Of a DNA stretch of 32,344 nt, positions 1 to 10,526 are shown in pieces. Below the pieces are notes generated by a model. The model was not told the origin of the DNA. It made no database searches and saw only the letters and a program-made list of their open reading frames with translations. The stretch is from Rostrohypoxylon terebratum. Lineage: Eukaryota; Ascomycota; Sordariomycetes; Xylariales; Hypoxylaceae. Numbering within the stretch: the first letter of the stretch is position 1; each line of letters starts with the position of its first letter. The stretch covers positions 1-32,344 of the forward strand of contig MU386051.1 in assembly GCA_022497145.1 (NCBI GenBank). Direction: 5' to 3'. A program made the position numbers and the translations under genes.

Positions 1-1498
1 GATCACATTTGACCTCTACAATTACTGTTACCTTAAAATCAAGACCCCCTTATGAAGCTATACTTACTAAGCCTAAGTATAGGTTCGTCACACGACGTCA
101 CGATCTTTGCATTTTAACTTCAAATCCAGTCTAAGACTGGTTCGCAAGGAAGTGACCCGTCTGCCCGTCCGTAGTCACATGGCAAAACCTAGCAAAAGAC
201 GTTTTTGACCGCCTCGGGGCGTTATAGTCTTAATTTACGATTACGTGGACCTCTAAAAAGCAAGTCTCAGCGAGATTGTCCGATTCTTCAAAACTTAGCC
301 ACTTAAATTAGACAGGTACCTCGCCTGATACGAGAATTTGGTATAACATCCGTGAGCCTCTGCTGCGAGTAGCGAATAAATCCTAGGTACCAAGGTTATA
401 TTATACCTGGTACTCACAGAATCACAGTACCTTAGGTATGACGGCGAGTTCAGCAATATGCGATCGCTCGGAGATTTCTTATCGCCGAGAAATATGAAGC
501 CCGAGACTTGTACGACCTTATTTTCTGAGCTCAATTGTCTTTCTAGGTAGGTTAGGTGGGCAGGTAGGTATTACTTTCCTTCAAATACCACTAACTTCCG
601 GCTACTAGTATAATGACAGATGGTGGAATGCGTCGATTAAGTACTTCTAATAAGTCTTGAAATCTTGAAGGGATTGGACTCAACTGCGCACACGATGAGC
701 ATGCCAAGTGAAGCTTCTCTTGGTTTCAGCTGCATAACCTAGTTGCTTCTTCTCATTAGCTAAGTAGGTACGCACCTACCTATTAGAGGATCTTGCAGCG
801 CCAACTGCAAAACGCCAGAATCTTATTTCCTTTCCTCAAATTAATCACTGGCATCCTGGTTGCGCTTTTGCCTTGAAAAGTTGCGCAACACTGTGTAACT
901 GCCTACCTCGGCTCGATACGCTGCTTATGACATATCGCTGTCCTCAACGCTGCGACATGCCCTAAGGCGGGCGAATAGAAGTCAGCATGATATGACTTCT
1001 CCTCTCTCGGAACGCCTGAAACCGCAACGGCTGACAAATCAATCATTGTCCCCCTACGCAGCTACGGAGATGAATCCCGGCATGCTGGAGCTTATCAGAT
1101 GGAGCTAGCTGACCGCTAATGCAAGTTTAATGCCAAGACATTTTATCAGATCTCTTGGAGAGACCCTATTGGACGGCGCCGAGGGTTCAATGCAGGAATC
1201 GTCTACAAGAGCGTCGCTTCCCGCCGCAAAGACTTTCCAATCGTTGTTATCCTTCCCCTAATTTTTCCTGGGGCGAAATAGCGTCGGGGCTAGACTCGGG
1301 TTCTCTGTTTAATAAGCCATGATGCGCGCCGCTTGCGTGGAGTCAAGACCTATAATGTCACTAGACACCCTGAAATGGGTCTTTCGACACACGCTGGTCT
1401 AATTTTTTCTCCGAACTCCCAGGTTTACATAATGGGCAGGGTAGACGGCCAGGGCTTAAGAGTCATCGGCGGTTCGGTAGAATAAGGCAGCATGGAGT
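1..1498. other. Left intergenic region, no gene seen
   Basis: No open frame with protein-like composition or splice-linked exons was found on either strand. The only long frame (295-534, minus) is low in protein character. The stretch contains scattered TAGGTA-type motifs, for example around 545-570 and 763-785, like those in the other gaps. The last several hundred bases are presumably leader and promoter of the MFS gene starting at 1668, but I see no clear TATA box. Confidence 0.6.
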
Positions 1499-1681
1499 AT
1501 GGAGGAAACCTATCATCGTTTACAAAAGGCGGAAGCTTCCCAACTTGCTGATTTTTTTGGGATATTACTGCATCATGAACATATCCGTCATAAAGTCCGG
1601 TTTCCTGTTTTTGAATCGCAATATAGCGGTAAAAACATCGATATTATTTGCAATTCGGCGTTAAGATATGGCCTCCGATGA
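1499..1681 (+). other. Upstream ORF overlapping the MFS start
   Basis: A 60-codon frame with a true ATG at 1499 ends at a TGA (1679-1681) inside the first codons of the transporter, in a different frame from it. Its product is His- and Ile-rich and I do not recognise it. Its codon use is more A/T-rich than the neighbouring gene. If the transcript begins upstream of 1499, ribosomes starting here would pass the transporter ATG, so it could dampen translation. It may equally be untranscribed promoter DNA or a chance frame. Confidence 0.25.
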
Positions 1682-3295
1682 AAGAAAGGAACATGGTGGC
1701 GTGCTATCCGAACCAATGTCGGAAACGAACGCGCAACTGTCGGCCGAGAACCGTGAGGAGATGGGAGAACAAGCCGATCAACTAGACGCTGAGGCTGAAA
1801 AGCGGCTCGCTCTACTCCATGAGTTGTACGGAGAAACATGGGACGGTCCTGATGATCCTAAGGACCCTTACAACTGGCCCGAATGGCGGAAGTTCTCCAT
1901 CGGGATCATTTTCTCGGTTGGTCAGCTTGTGACCCTAATGTCCGCCAGCGTCATGGCCGCCGCTCTAGGCAATATCTCGCACGACCTAGATATCGGAGCG
2001 TCGACTGCACAGATTACACTCTCGATATACTTCATGGGCTTGGCGATCGGTCCATTCGTCATCGCCGCGCTCGGCGAGATGGACGGTCGAAAGAATGTGT
2101 GGGTTGCCAGTAACGTTTGGTATATCCTCTGGAACTCCCTCTGCCCTATTGTAAAATCGAAGGTCTTGATGATCGTTAGCAGGTTCTTAGCTGCCACGGG
2201 GGCGGCTGTTGGTGTGGTAGTATGTATTCTTACCCTTGACACAAGTTGGAGGGGCAATCAAAGTCTAACCTTTATTCTAGCTTACAGGCCCAGTTATGGC
2301 GGACATGTATCACGCGAAAGATCGCGGAAAGTCTCTTGCTATCGCCTCCTTTCTACCGTATCTTGGACCCGCACTAGGACCCATCATCGGCGGGTTAGTT
2401 GTGCAATTGGTTCAATGGCCGTGGCTTTTCTGGATATTAAGTATCTTTGATGCATTCATAGTCGTGCTAGGCGTCATTGTTAGGTATTAAGGAGTCGTAC
2501 ACTCCGGTCCTACTTCGCCGCAAGGCAGCTGCGCAATTGAATCAATCAGGAGATTCTCTATCTCCAGCGAAGTGGCCATTCTGGAGAGACGCTATCTCCC
2601 GCTTAGCAACATATCTGCGGCGGCCTGCTCGCTTGCTCGTTCGCCGACTGATTATTCAAGTCATTTCTCTTACCCTCGGTCTTAATTTTGGAATCTATAC
2701 TCTGATGCTCTCTACGTTTGCGACACTTTGGATTGAGCGTTATCAACAGTCGTCTCTCATAAGCAGTCTGCATTATCTATCAATCGCAATCGGATTTTGC
2801 CTCGCGTCGCAAGTCGGAGGCCGGATCATGGACGCCATTTATAAACGCCTGCAAAACTTGCCGAAATATGAAGGAGAGGGCCGACCCGAATTTCGTGCCT
2901 CATATATGATCTCCGGTATGATCCTCGTCCCCGCGGGTCTGTTCTGGTATGGGTGGTCGGCCGAATACGGCATCACTTGGATTATGGTCGACATTGGCGC
3001 CGTTATTTTCTGTTGCGGAAGCTCGATACTCGCACAGTCTCTCCTAGCTTACACGCTCGACTTGTTTGGCGACGTCGGCGCCTCGGCCAACGCCGCTACG
3101 CGACTCCTATCCAACCTTATGGGATTTGTATTTCCAATTTTCGCCCCTCAGCTGTACGACCGCTTGGGTTACGGTTGGGGCAATAGTCTCCTAGCGTTCA
3201 TCTTCGTGGCACTTGGTATACCAGTGCCCATGGTTTTGTGGTTCTGGGGGAAGAGATTGAGGGGAATGGGAAAAACTCAACATGATGATAATTGA
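1668..3295 (+). CDS. MFS efflux transporter (DHA1-type), apparent frameshift after TM6
   Basis: Twelve-helix major facilitator, probably a plasma-membrane proton antiporter exporting drugs or metabolites. Exon 1 is 1668-2219 (184 aa). A 61-base intron, 2220-2280 (GTATGT...TAG), joins in phase 0 to give GVV|LTGPVMADMYH. Seen: an acidic cytosolic N-terminus, the family signature DPYNWPEWRK (residues 66-75), a motif-A-like loop GEMDGRK after TM2 (about 136-142), and GRxxDxIYKRLQ in the second half. Total coding length would be about 520 aa, normal for the family. The frame runs through TM6 (LSIFDAFIVVLGVIV) and stops at 2488-2490. The next conserved segment, IKESYTPVLLRRKA, lies one base out of register from about 2486 and runs to the stop at 3293-3295. 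A 43-base GTATCT..TAG intron (2441-2483) would restore the frame but delete TM6 and is unusually short, so I favour a one-base indel or sequencing error. If real, the product ends at 253 aa. Confidence 0.85.
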
Positions 3296-3343
3296 CCTTA
3301 TTCCCAGTGGTGGCGTGGAGCGACTATGATTTCAGGTACTGTC

Positions 3344-3369
3344 TATACGTAACAGGTATACGTAACAGG
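3344..3369. repeat. 13-bp tandem duplication
   Basis: Two perfect adjacent copies of TATACGTAACAGG lie about 50 bases past the transporter stop codon. The most likely source is replication slippage; I see no sign of function. Confidence 0.9.
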
Positions 3370-4721
3370 TTTCGTACACATATAATACGAGCAAATGAAG
3401 TCATTTGATGTAAACTGACCAATATTCTACTGAGATCTTCTCTCAATATGTCATCTATGTGATAACATGCGTCAATTCTTAACTAACGAGAGGCCGATGC
3501 TACGGATCAACTTAGCATAGCCAGGACGCGGGTCTCCGGGACGGTAAGCCGGCCACGAGATCCACGGCCTCGCGAATTGTAGACTCGGGAACGAAATCTG
3601 GTTTTTAAAAATGCATCCACGCAAGTCTATTGTCAATATTGGACGATCGAGATCTTAAAATCTACATTTTTCCACAGGTAGAAATGATCGTTGCGCTTAG
3701 ACGAGATCGCCGCTGCAGATATCCGTCGATTACGGACCCGGATCCGTTTAGGAGCGGGTATGGCGACGCTACCGGCCAAGACAACCCATGCGAAGTGTTT
3801 TAGATAGATGGGGTTCCGGAATCGGGCTAACTGGAAGTTCTCAATATTAAGACCTGTTCATTGTAAAAATGTATTCGTACAGGTTTCGCGATAACGTACC
3901 TACCCATGTCAATATTTCATACTAATCGAGCGAGCTGCTGTTCACAGGGTCTCGAACGAAGTAATAGTGACGTCACTTTATTTATAGGAATGTAAATATC
4001 GTAAGATGAAGACACAATTTTGAAGTTTTCGGAGTAAGCGCTGTAATTACCTAGTAGCAGATAATGATGAATCAGTAATCAGTTTTGCGAAGCATGCTTA
4101 GTACCCACCTACTGAGGGAAGGGGGTTCGGCCTTCAAGAATGCTTCCCTCTTCCTTCTTTCCGGTCGCGCATGCATGCGCGTATAGTCACCGTCCTCCCT
4201 GCTTGAAATTGGACAAAAGAAGAACGAGCATGGAAATGCGAACTTTTTAATGGTGGGAGGATGAGTGATGAGCCGCCGCTACTACCGCCACTCGAACTCC
4301 TAGCCGGATCTCCTAACCCATTAATTGTGCTGCCATGGAACCCACTTCTACGGGTGCAAATATATATGTGATGACCGCAGGCCCACGTGGTGGGTGGATA
4401 TACTCTGACGACGAACTGACAAGGTCGCGCACGGCATATACGTCTATAGTTAGTCGCGTCTGACCACATATTCCCGTTCGCCCCAGACCGCAGATATATA
4501 TAAATCGATGAATATATCTGACGGTAGAGTGTGTCAATAACTAGATCACTCACTCCGCCTTGGCTTCCATGCTTATCTCAGCGTCATCACGAAAGGACTT
4601 GTACAAACCTACTTACCGCAATGTGGTGAAACTGATGCTGCGTCTTTTTTAAGGGCTAGTTCTCACGAGATCATTGCGGTAGCAAATACCTACTACCTAT
4701 AGGTACTTGGGGGGTCAAACT

Positions 4722-4762
4722 GTTGATTAGTCTAGGAGCTTTAAAACCTAGACTAATGCAAC
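4722..4762. repeat. Inverted repeat / hairpin
   Basis: The arms ATTAGTCTAGG (4726-4736) and CCTAGACTAAT (4747-4757) are perfect reverse complements around a 10-base loop. With one bulged base the stem continues through GTTG (4722-4725) and CAAC (4759-4762). Smaller hairpins follow: AGAAAT/ATTTCT at about 4776-4794 and ACCCC/GGGGT near 4840-4856. Confidence 0.8.
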
Positions 4763-5276
4763 TTCAGTCCCAAAAAGAAATCACCCGTATTTCTGGGCTA
4801 AGCCCTGTGGGCGGTAAATGGGATATGAGGAAGACGCCACCCCTCGGGGGTCCGAAGGGAAAGAACATAAATTTAATTTAAATTTATTTTACTTTCCCAC
4901 CGTACAGAGGAAAACGGCGTGATCAACTAGTAGCAAGAGAAACCCTATCATAGTCATCAAGATGCATAAGGAAGAGTGGCATTGCTGAAGAGAAAATTCC
5001 AAGAAGGATCAATTTCAACGCACTGCGATATCGCCTAGGTATTTATTAACATATTTTCATCTGTTGATCAGTTGGCCCGTTAAACCCCTTAACCGTGTTG
5101 ACCCATTTATTAATATCGTTAAAACGTCGTCACTCACAAAAAAAGTTTGCTCAGTTCTTCCTTAGGTAGTTCTCCGAGATTCTTTTCTTTATGATCGCTT
5201 TTCTCTTCCGCTCCCGTCCTGTTCTCTTTTCTCATGTACTTGCAGGCCTGCCCCTCCCCCTTTCCTCTCCCTTGAT

Positions 5277-6336
5277 TCAACTCACGTCCCTTGCCGCGCG
5301 CGCGATATAGTTCTGTATGATGTCGCTGTTGCATTCGCTATGTCTCAATATCTCATTCTTTAAATCTAGGATTTCGTCGCGTAAGCTACCGGCGTGTTCT
5401 TGAAGTATCCGATTTTGTTGGCTGAGTTCCCGTTCCCGCGCCTGCAGATCCGTCATACTCTGTTTCGCCTTCTGCCGGCACTTGTGGGCCGCGACCCGGT
5501 TCCGCTCCCGGTTGCGCCTTCCCCTGACCGGCGCTCGCGTTGTACCTGCCCCGCTTGGCTCCGCTTCTCCCGTTCTACTATTGTTGTTATTATTCATACT
5601 AGTATTAGGGCTGGTGGCAGCACCGGTCAGTGTGTGAGTCTGTTCTCCACCCCAGTCCCAGGACCCTGCCGGCGAACAGAGCGCCGATGAGCTATTTGAG
5701 TGGTGCTTGCTAGCCACCGTCGATGGAGTCTGGCTGTTGTCAAATAAGTGTTCGTCTTCCGCCGCGTGGAAATTCCGCGTAGCTTCGCCACCATCACTGA
5801 AGTGTCTTCCGCGAGGTATGAAGGGCTCAGTAAGTTGAGAAGGGTCCGACAGACCGGTCATATGCGCGACCGAGTGGCGGTGGTAGTCATAACCGAGAAC
5901 ATTTGGATCGGATTCTGGATGTGGCCTTGTTCCTGACAGAGCGGCGTGAGTCGTGTATCCGGTGTCAAACTGGGTTGATTGTCAGCATACAGGAAAAAGA
6001 CCATTGCACAACATGGCTGACTACCGGATAATTTACCTCTGAGAAAGAGGGCTATCAAGAAAGGGGTATATTTGGGGAGCCGCACTGTGAATAGATGGAA
6101 AGGCTGCTTACATTGTCGGCAGTGTCGAAGCTGTGTCTTAAGTCGTCGCGAGTCGATTGCGAGCCGGTTCTACAGTACTCTTCCGGACTATTTCCAGGGC
6201 TCCCCCAGAGGTGCGAGTCAGGAATATGTTGCATATGTTCTCCAAAGGGTGAGGTGAACATTGTCGGCGCCCATGGCGAGACGTCGTCTTGCCAGTCATC
6301 GAACTGTTTCTGGGTGAAGCCAACGGTTGCATTCAT
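5277..6336 (-). CDS. bZIP transcription factor (ATF/CREB-like)
   Basis: DNA-binding nuclear regulator. Exon 1 is 6336-6112 (75 codons) and exon 2 is 5969-5277. The 142-base intron 5970-6111 has a GTAAGC donor, a GCTGAC branch site and a CAG acceptor, joining in phase 0 (DTADN|FDTGY) to give 305 aa. I start at the ATG at 6336 because the longer frame begins with GTG. Residues about 224-248 form the basic region with the signature NRVAAHKCR (N..AA...CR), followed directly by a zipper with leucines at five successive heptads (about 250-280). The N-terminal two thirds are low-complexity (Ser, Asn, Gly, Pro) with a run of five Asn, as expected for an activation region. The basic region resembles fungal Atf/CREB factors of stress and secondary-metabolism control, but targets cannot be read from sequence. 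It converges with the MFS gene; a 5-kb gene-free stretch lies upstream. Confidence 0.92.
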
Positions 6337-7466
6337 GCTTGCGATGCTAAATAGGCTATAGATCACGCGTCCGTTAAGGATCAGTGTGTCAAGTTCAGGT
6401 TGACAAATCCCAAGTTGTATTCTTTTTAGGCAAGGAAAGAATACTTCGAATCTGCGAAAATAGATGGGATAAATTGGAGATAATTTGGTACGTCGTGTTT
6501 CTTAGTCGAGCAAAGTCGGCCTTGCACTCTATTCTCCTAGCGGAACGAACATTGATGAATCGCGTCAAAATTCCCTCTAATAAACTTTATTATACTGGGC
6601 CTGCTCCTTCGATCTCGGGCTTTAGTAGGCACATGGTACGAGCAGGAATTCGTGTACGCTTAGGGGAGTTGACGGCAATTCCATGTCGGTTTTGGTCGGA
6701 ACCATGAGATGTTTGTTTTTTTCGCATTGGGGAATCATGATAGCGATTAAATGGTCTACTAAAATATCTATAGATATATTACACGTTTAGTACCTATCCA
6801 GGAGACGTGCTTTTCAGTTACGGAAGCTAGAACCAAGCCACATCGTACCGTACTATCACAGGCCACATCCCACACGGAAGTACCTTGAGGTACTATTGTT
6901 TATGGCTGGTTGATATGCATGTCCGCACGGGACATGAAGAGACATGAACTTGGATCTGGGTCGGACCTCGCTCCGGGATAAATCAAGAGGATATGTGTGG
7001 GGTCCATCTAACGGTTCTAGAATGTGAAATCGTTAAAATTAAAAACGGATTTAAATTTAAGGGGGATGCTAAAAGCTTATGGACCGTGGTTTTGGTCCAA
7101 AACCGTTACAACAGCCTTAAAACCCACCATGAAACCGTTAATGAACAGGATATTCACATTTCCGGTATTCGATATGAGTGGATAAAGAGTACGAACTTGC
7201 GAGCTGTGTAAGACATGGCGTACATTCGAAGGCTTGCAGAGTGGATGTTATATGAATATATTTGCAAGCCGTATTCGGGGAAAATAGGTATTAGAAGGTA
7301 TGACCTATAGGTTAGAAGCATTTGACGGGGAGCATGGTATACGGAATGAGCTACATCGCCCCTCAAAAATGCTTTTACCTAATACCTCGAAGATGAATAT
7401 GCCACAGATGAAATTTATCACCGCTGTTCGTCATAAATACCACTGATGAGTTGTCCTCGGTGAGAA

Positions 7467-7529
7467 GAAGAGCCCTAGGAAAATGCTACGATGACATTCT
7501 AGGTTAGGCAATGTAGCATGTTGCTCTTC
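7467..7529. repeat. Nested inverted repeats (foldback)
   Basis: Outer arms GAAGAGC (7467-7473) and GCTCTTC (7523-7529) enclose inner arms ATGCTAC (7483-7489) and GTAGCAT (7513-7519). CCTAGG-like sequence in the interior is partly self-complementary. As RNA it would fold into an imperfect stem of about 60 nt. No function is known to me. Confidence 0.65.
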
Positions 7530-9764
7530 CTCGGCAGTCACTCCACGTTTCCCATTTAACCCATCTCGCACGTCCTTTGGCTTACTCAAGTCTCACCGTC
7601 CATCCTGAACTTAGCTGATGTAGCGAAAACCTCGAACCTCAATCATGTATTACATATTTGCCACCCTAATGCTTTTAATCTGAAGATCCCCCGCAGATGG
7701 GCACATAACAGCCTAGTTTCTTATTAGAGTATACGCTATGCTGATAGATGAAAATTGCTAAGCCGAGTATAAACTTTGCATATGTCCCACAATTATTGTT
7801 TAACCCAACTGGAGGTATGATCTCAAATTTATATTCCTCGATGATGTGTACTTGTCTCTTCTTCTCCCCGGGCTGAACGGGCCTTCCGATGTTCTCACTG
7901 TAGTATACCACCTACAGAGGATGCTTTGTTTCATATATCCCAATATGTGACCCACCTAACTGGTTGGTTCGGGTCAGGTTCCGGCGTGGTACCTGGTCTG
8001 TGGCTTTGCAGGACTATGTACATACACGAAGTCAGCAATTTGTACGAACCATGTGGCAGAAAAGCTGCAGCCCAAGGATTTGGCATAATGCAAGACTGCA
8101 AGTAATTCCTAAGAGAGCTATTGGATCGGCAGGAGAGGTTGTCAAAGCATTACTGATACGTAGCCGCATCCTACTGATATCGGTGAGAATATATTACATT
8201 CCGCGAATTGATTACCTTCTACAATATTGACGTGGCTAGAAAAGCACCCCAATAATAGGGACCTCGCTCGGGCTGATATAATCTGGCAGATCGGCTATCA
8301 CTAGATTCAAATTTAAGCCTCAATAGTAGGAACTTTGGTCTCTCGACGAGACTTTTCAGCATACAATCAACAGCGAAAGGAGAGTGCTGAATTAGAGTCA
8401 GGAACAAACCCCTGAAGCTCGCAAGGTCAGCACATTTTGGGGTTCCCATGACTCGCATCGTTGGAGTTAGTTGGAAGATACGATCCACAACGAATACGCC
8501 CTTTGTAACTGAATTGGACGACCGATGAGCTATCTAGGCACTAATCGCGCCAATAGGGGTCAAACTCAAAATTCTTCAATGTATCTCAACCAGGAGGTTT
8601 TGTTGAATGAAGTCTTGTCAAAGATAACAATATACACGTTTGAAGATGGAAGGTATGAAGGTTGGTCATGGGGTATACTCTAATACACGATCCGCTTGCT
8701 CTTCCGAGCTTAGCCTTCCAACATGCGAAAATTCTTGGATAAGACTGGAATATATGGATGAGTTGAACGTCCTCGAAAGCTCTTTTCTATACAAGGATAG
8801 GTACCTTCGTTAACTGTCAAAACTAGTTCTGTGTAGATCTAGACTTGTGTCAAAAATCTAACTGCAACCTTCTCTTTATGGAATTGGGGCACCGGTGGCC
8901 ATTTATTCATGAGGATTTCATTACCTACGCTTTGTACTACCTAAAGTGCAGTCTGAATACCTACTAACTAGGTAGTTGAGTTTAGCAGTTTAACTGGCAT
9001 GACTTATAGTTAATATTTCATCATCCTAAATAGGTGCCCTCCGTATAAACTTCAATTGTGGTCATCTATAGAAATCAACCTCTAGTCTGGTTATATTAAG
9101 ACTTTGACTAAGGCATCTCAATCTGAATCACTGCCTTAGCTACTGTACTGCAAGATCCAGAATGCTGAGGAAGGTTTTATAGTGTATAAGTTAGAATTAA
9201 ACTCCACTTGTCTAGGAATAGCTTAGAAGTATGTAGCCCCTTCGTACTTTTTACAGTGCCGGGTGGCTCTTTAGCCTAGGGCAGTTTACCACGTATTAAC
9301 TTCAAGTACCCCTTCTGGCTGACGGTAAAGGCATGTAGTAAGTAAAATACATGGCCTCTGTTAGACTGGTACTTCCAATATCACCACCAATCCGTTCTAT
9401 AAGGAAACACATACGTGATACTTAACGGTAAATTGCCCCGAAAAGGAAAACAATACCTCCTTAGGTAAGTGAATACGTTCACGATAGAATGCCGTGTCTA
9501 CTAACTATCTAGACCGACGGACCGGGCTCTCTTGTTCGTCAGCAGGCTGCCACCCACCAGACTCTGCTACTGCATCGCGTTGCATTTCTGGTAAATCCCA
9601 AGCCTGCCAAACCACTGGCGCCCCCGGTAAGAAGCTCCCCCACTGAAAAATCACGAGTCTAGACCTGTCTTTACCTCACGCACGTCTCCGAATGGAGAAG
9701 CCGGCAGCCTGACCCGACTTCCGTCAAGAACGTGTGGGATGGGCTCGGGTGTCCGGCTGTGAAG

Positions 9765-9786
9765 GGATAGCAAAAGTTTGCTATCC
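9765..9786. repeat. Near-perfect palindrome, 10-bp arms
   Basis: GGATAGCAAA and TTTGCTATCC are exact reverse complements separated by only two bases (AG). The loop is too small for a stable RNA hairpin tip, so a dimeric protein-binding site or a chance palindrome is more likely. It lies in a gene-free region. Confidence 0.8.
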
Positions 9787-9945
9787 TAAGCTCGGGGAAT
9801 CTTGCCGTTCCTACTGCCGTTTCTCCCAAACAAGACGAATGTGACAATCTTTGAGACCACGAACATTCGAATGACCACATTGGCATAAAACTCCCACTCA
9901 GGTCGCCGAATCCTGACCTAGGAGCCCGAGGGGGTTGGACCGGCC

Positions 9946-9980
9946 CTGGCGTGGCGATCCAAGCTGGCGTGGCGATCCAA
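9946..9980. repeat. 17-bp direct repeat, period 18
   Basis: CTGGCGTGGCGATCCAA occurs twice with one base between copies (9946-9962 and 9964-9980). It is a short local duplication in the gene-free region. Confidence 0.85.
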
Positions 9981-10465
9981 TAAAAGAGGAACCGTGCTCT
10001 GACTAGCATCGACGGTATATCCCGTGACACATATAGGATGCGAATTTACTCCAGATTGTCGTGGGAGGAAGTCATGTATCATTGGCTAAGATTGGGACCT
10101 CTAACTAGCATCGCTTCCTAACGGCATTCTCGGATGGAGAAGTGTAAAAAAAAACTTGGAAGCTACTGCATTCAAATGGTGGAGTATAGGTATACTGGCG
10201 ATAACGACTGAAGAAGAATACACCGCAATGTCAGTGATCGTTCGAGCAAGGTGAGGCTGTACCTGGATATTTGGCAGCGATTGGCCTGTCTGTGCACCCA
10301 CTTCCTAATCTAGTATTAGTCATAACATTGAATCCTCTGAAAGTTTGGTATTTTAGTATAGTAGAGGTTTAATTGAGGACCTGAACATCATGTTTCTCCA
10401 TGTTTGCGAAGTCAAGAAAACCGGTGAAGAGGGATTATCAAATTGTAGAGGGGTGGACGACAGCC

Positions 10466-10526
10466 GCCGGCCAAGGAAATATTTCACTATCATAAGACCT
10501 CGACGAGTAAGATTTTCTTGGCCGGC
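10466..10526. repeat. 61-bp inverted repeat, 15-bp arms
   Basis: The left arm GCCGGCCAAGGAAAT (10466-10480) and right arm ATTTTCTTGGCCGGC (10512-10526) are reverse complements at 14 of 15 positions around a 31-base interior. The size would fit a stem-loop RNA or the ends of a very short decayed element. I could not establish a target-site duplication. Confidence 0.75.

Larger units (their letters stand above)
3296..5276. other. Intergenic region between convergent MFS and bZIP genes
   Basis: The two flanking genes point toward each other, so both 3' ends lie here. No complete gene is visible. A codon-biased stretch on the minus strand at about 3500-3880 may be a gene relic (see findings). 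The region also contains a 13-base tandem duplication (3344-3369), a group of small hairpins (4722-4860) and an A/T-only tract near 4868-4890. The minus-strand frame at 4134-4553 starts with GTG and has no recognisable features. Confidence 0.5.

Noticed and set aside
2441..2483. 43-base intron in the MFS gene
   Set aside because: It restores the frame, but it would delete a well-formed TM6, lacks a clear branch site and is below usual intron size; a frameshift is the simpler reading.
4134..4553. 139-codon minus-strand open frame
   Set aside because: It begins with GTG; the first real ATG leaves about 110 residues of low protein character with no domain or splice partners.
6384..6707. 107-codon plus-strand frame upstream of the bZIP gene
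   Set aside because: Starts with GTG, no domain, and overlies the likely bZIP promoter.
9671..10030. 119-codon minus-strand frame
   Set aside because: Proline/Ser/Arg-rich mix typical of a GC-richer non-coding patch; includes the palindrome and the direct repeat and has no recognisable motif.
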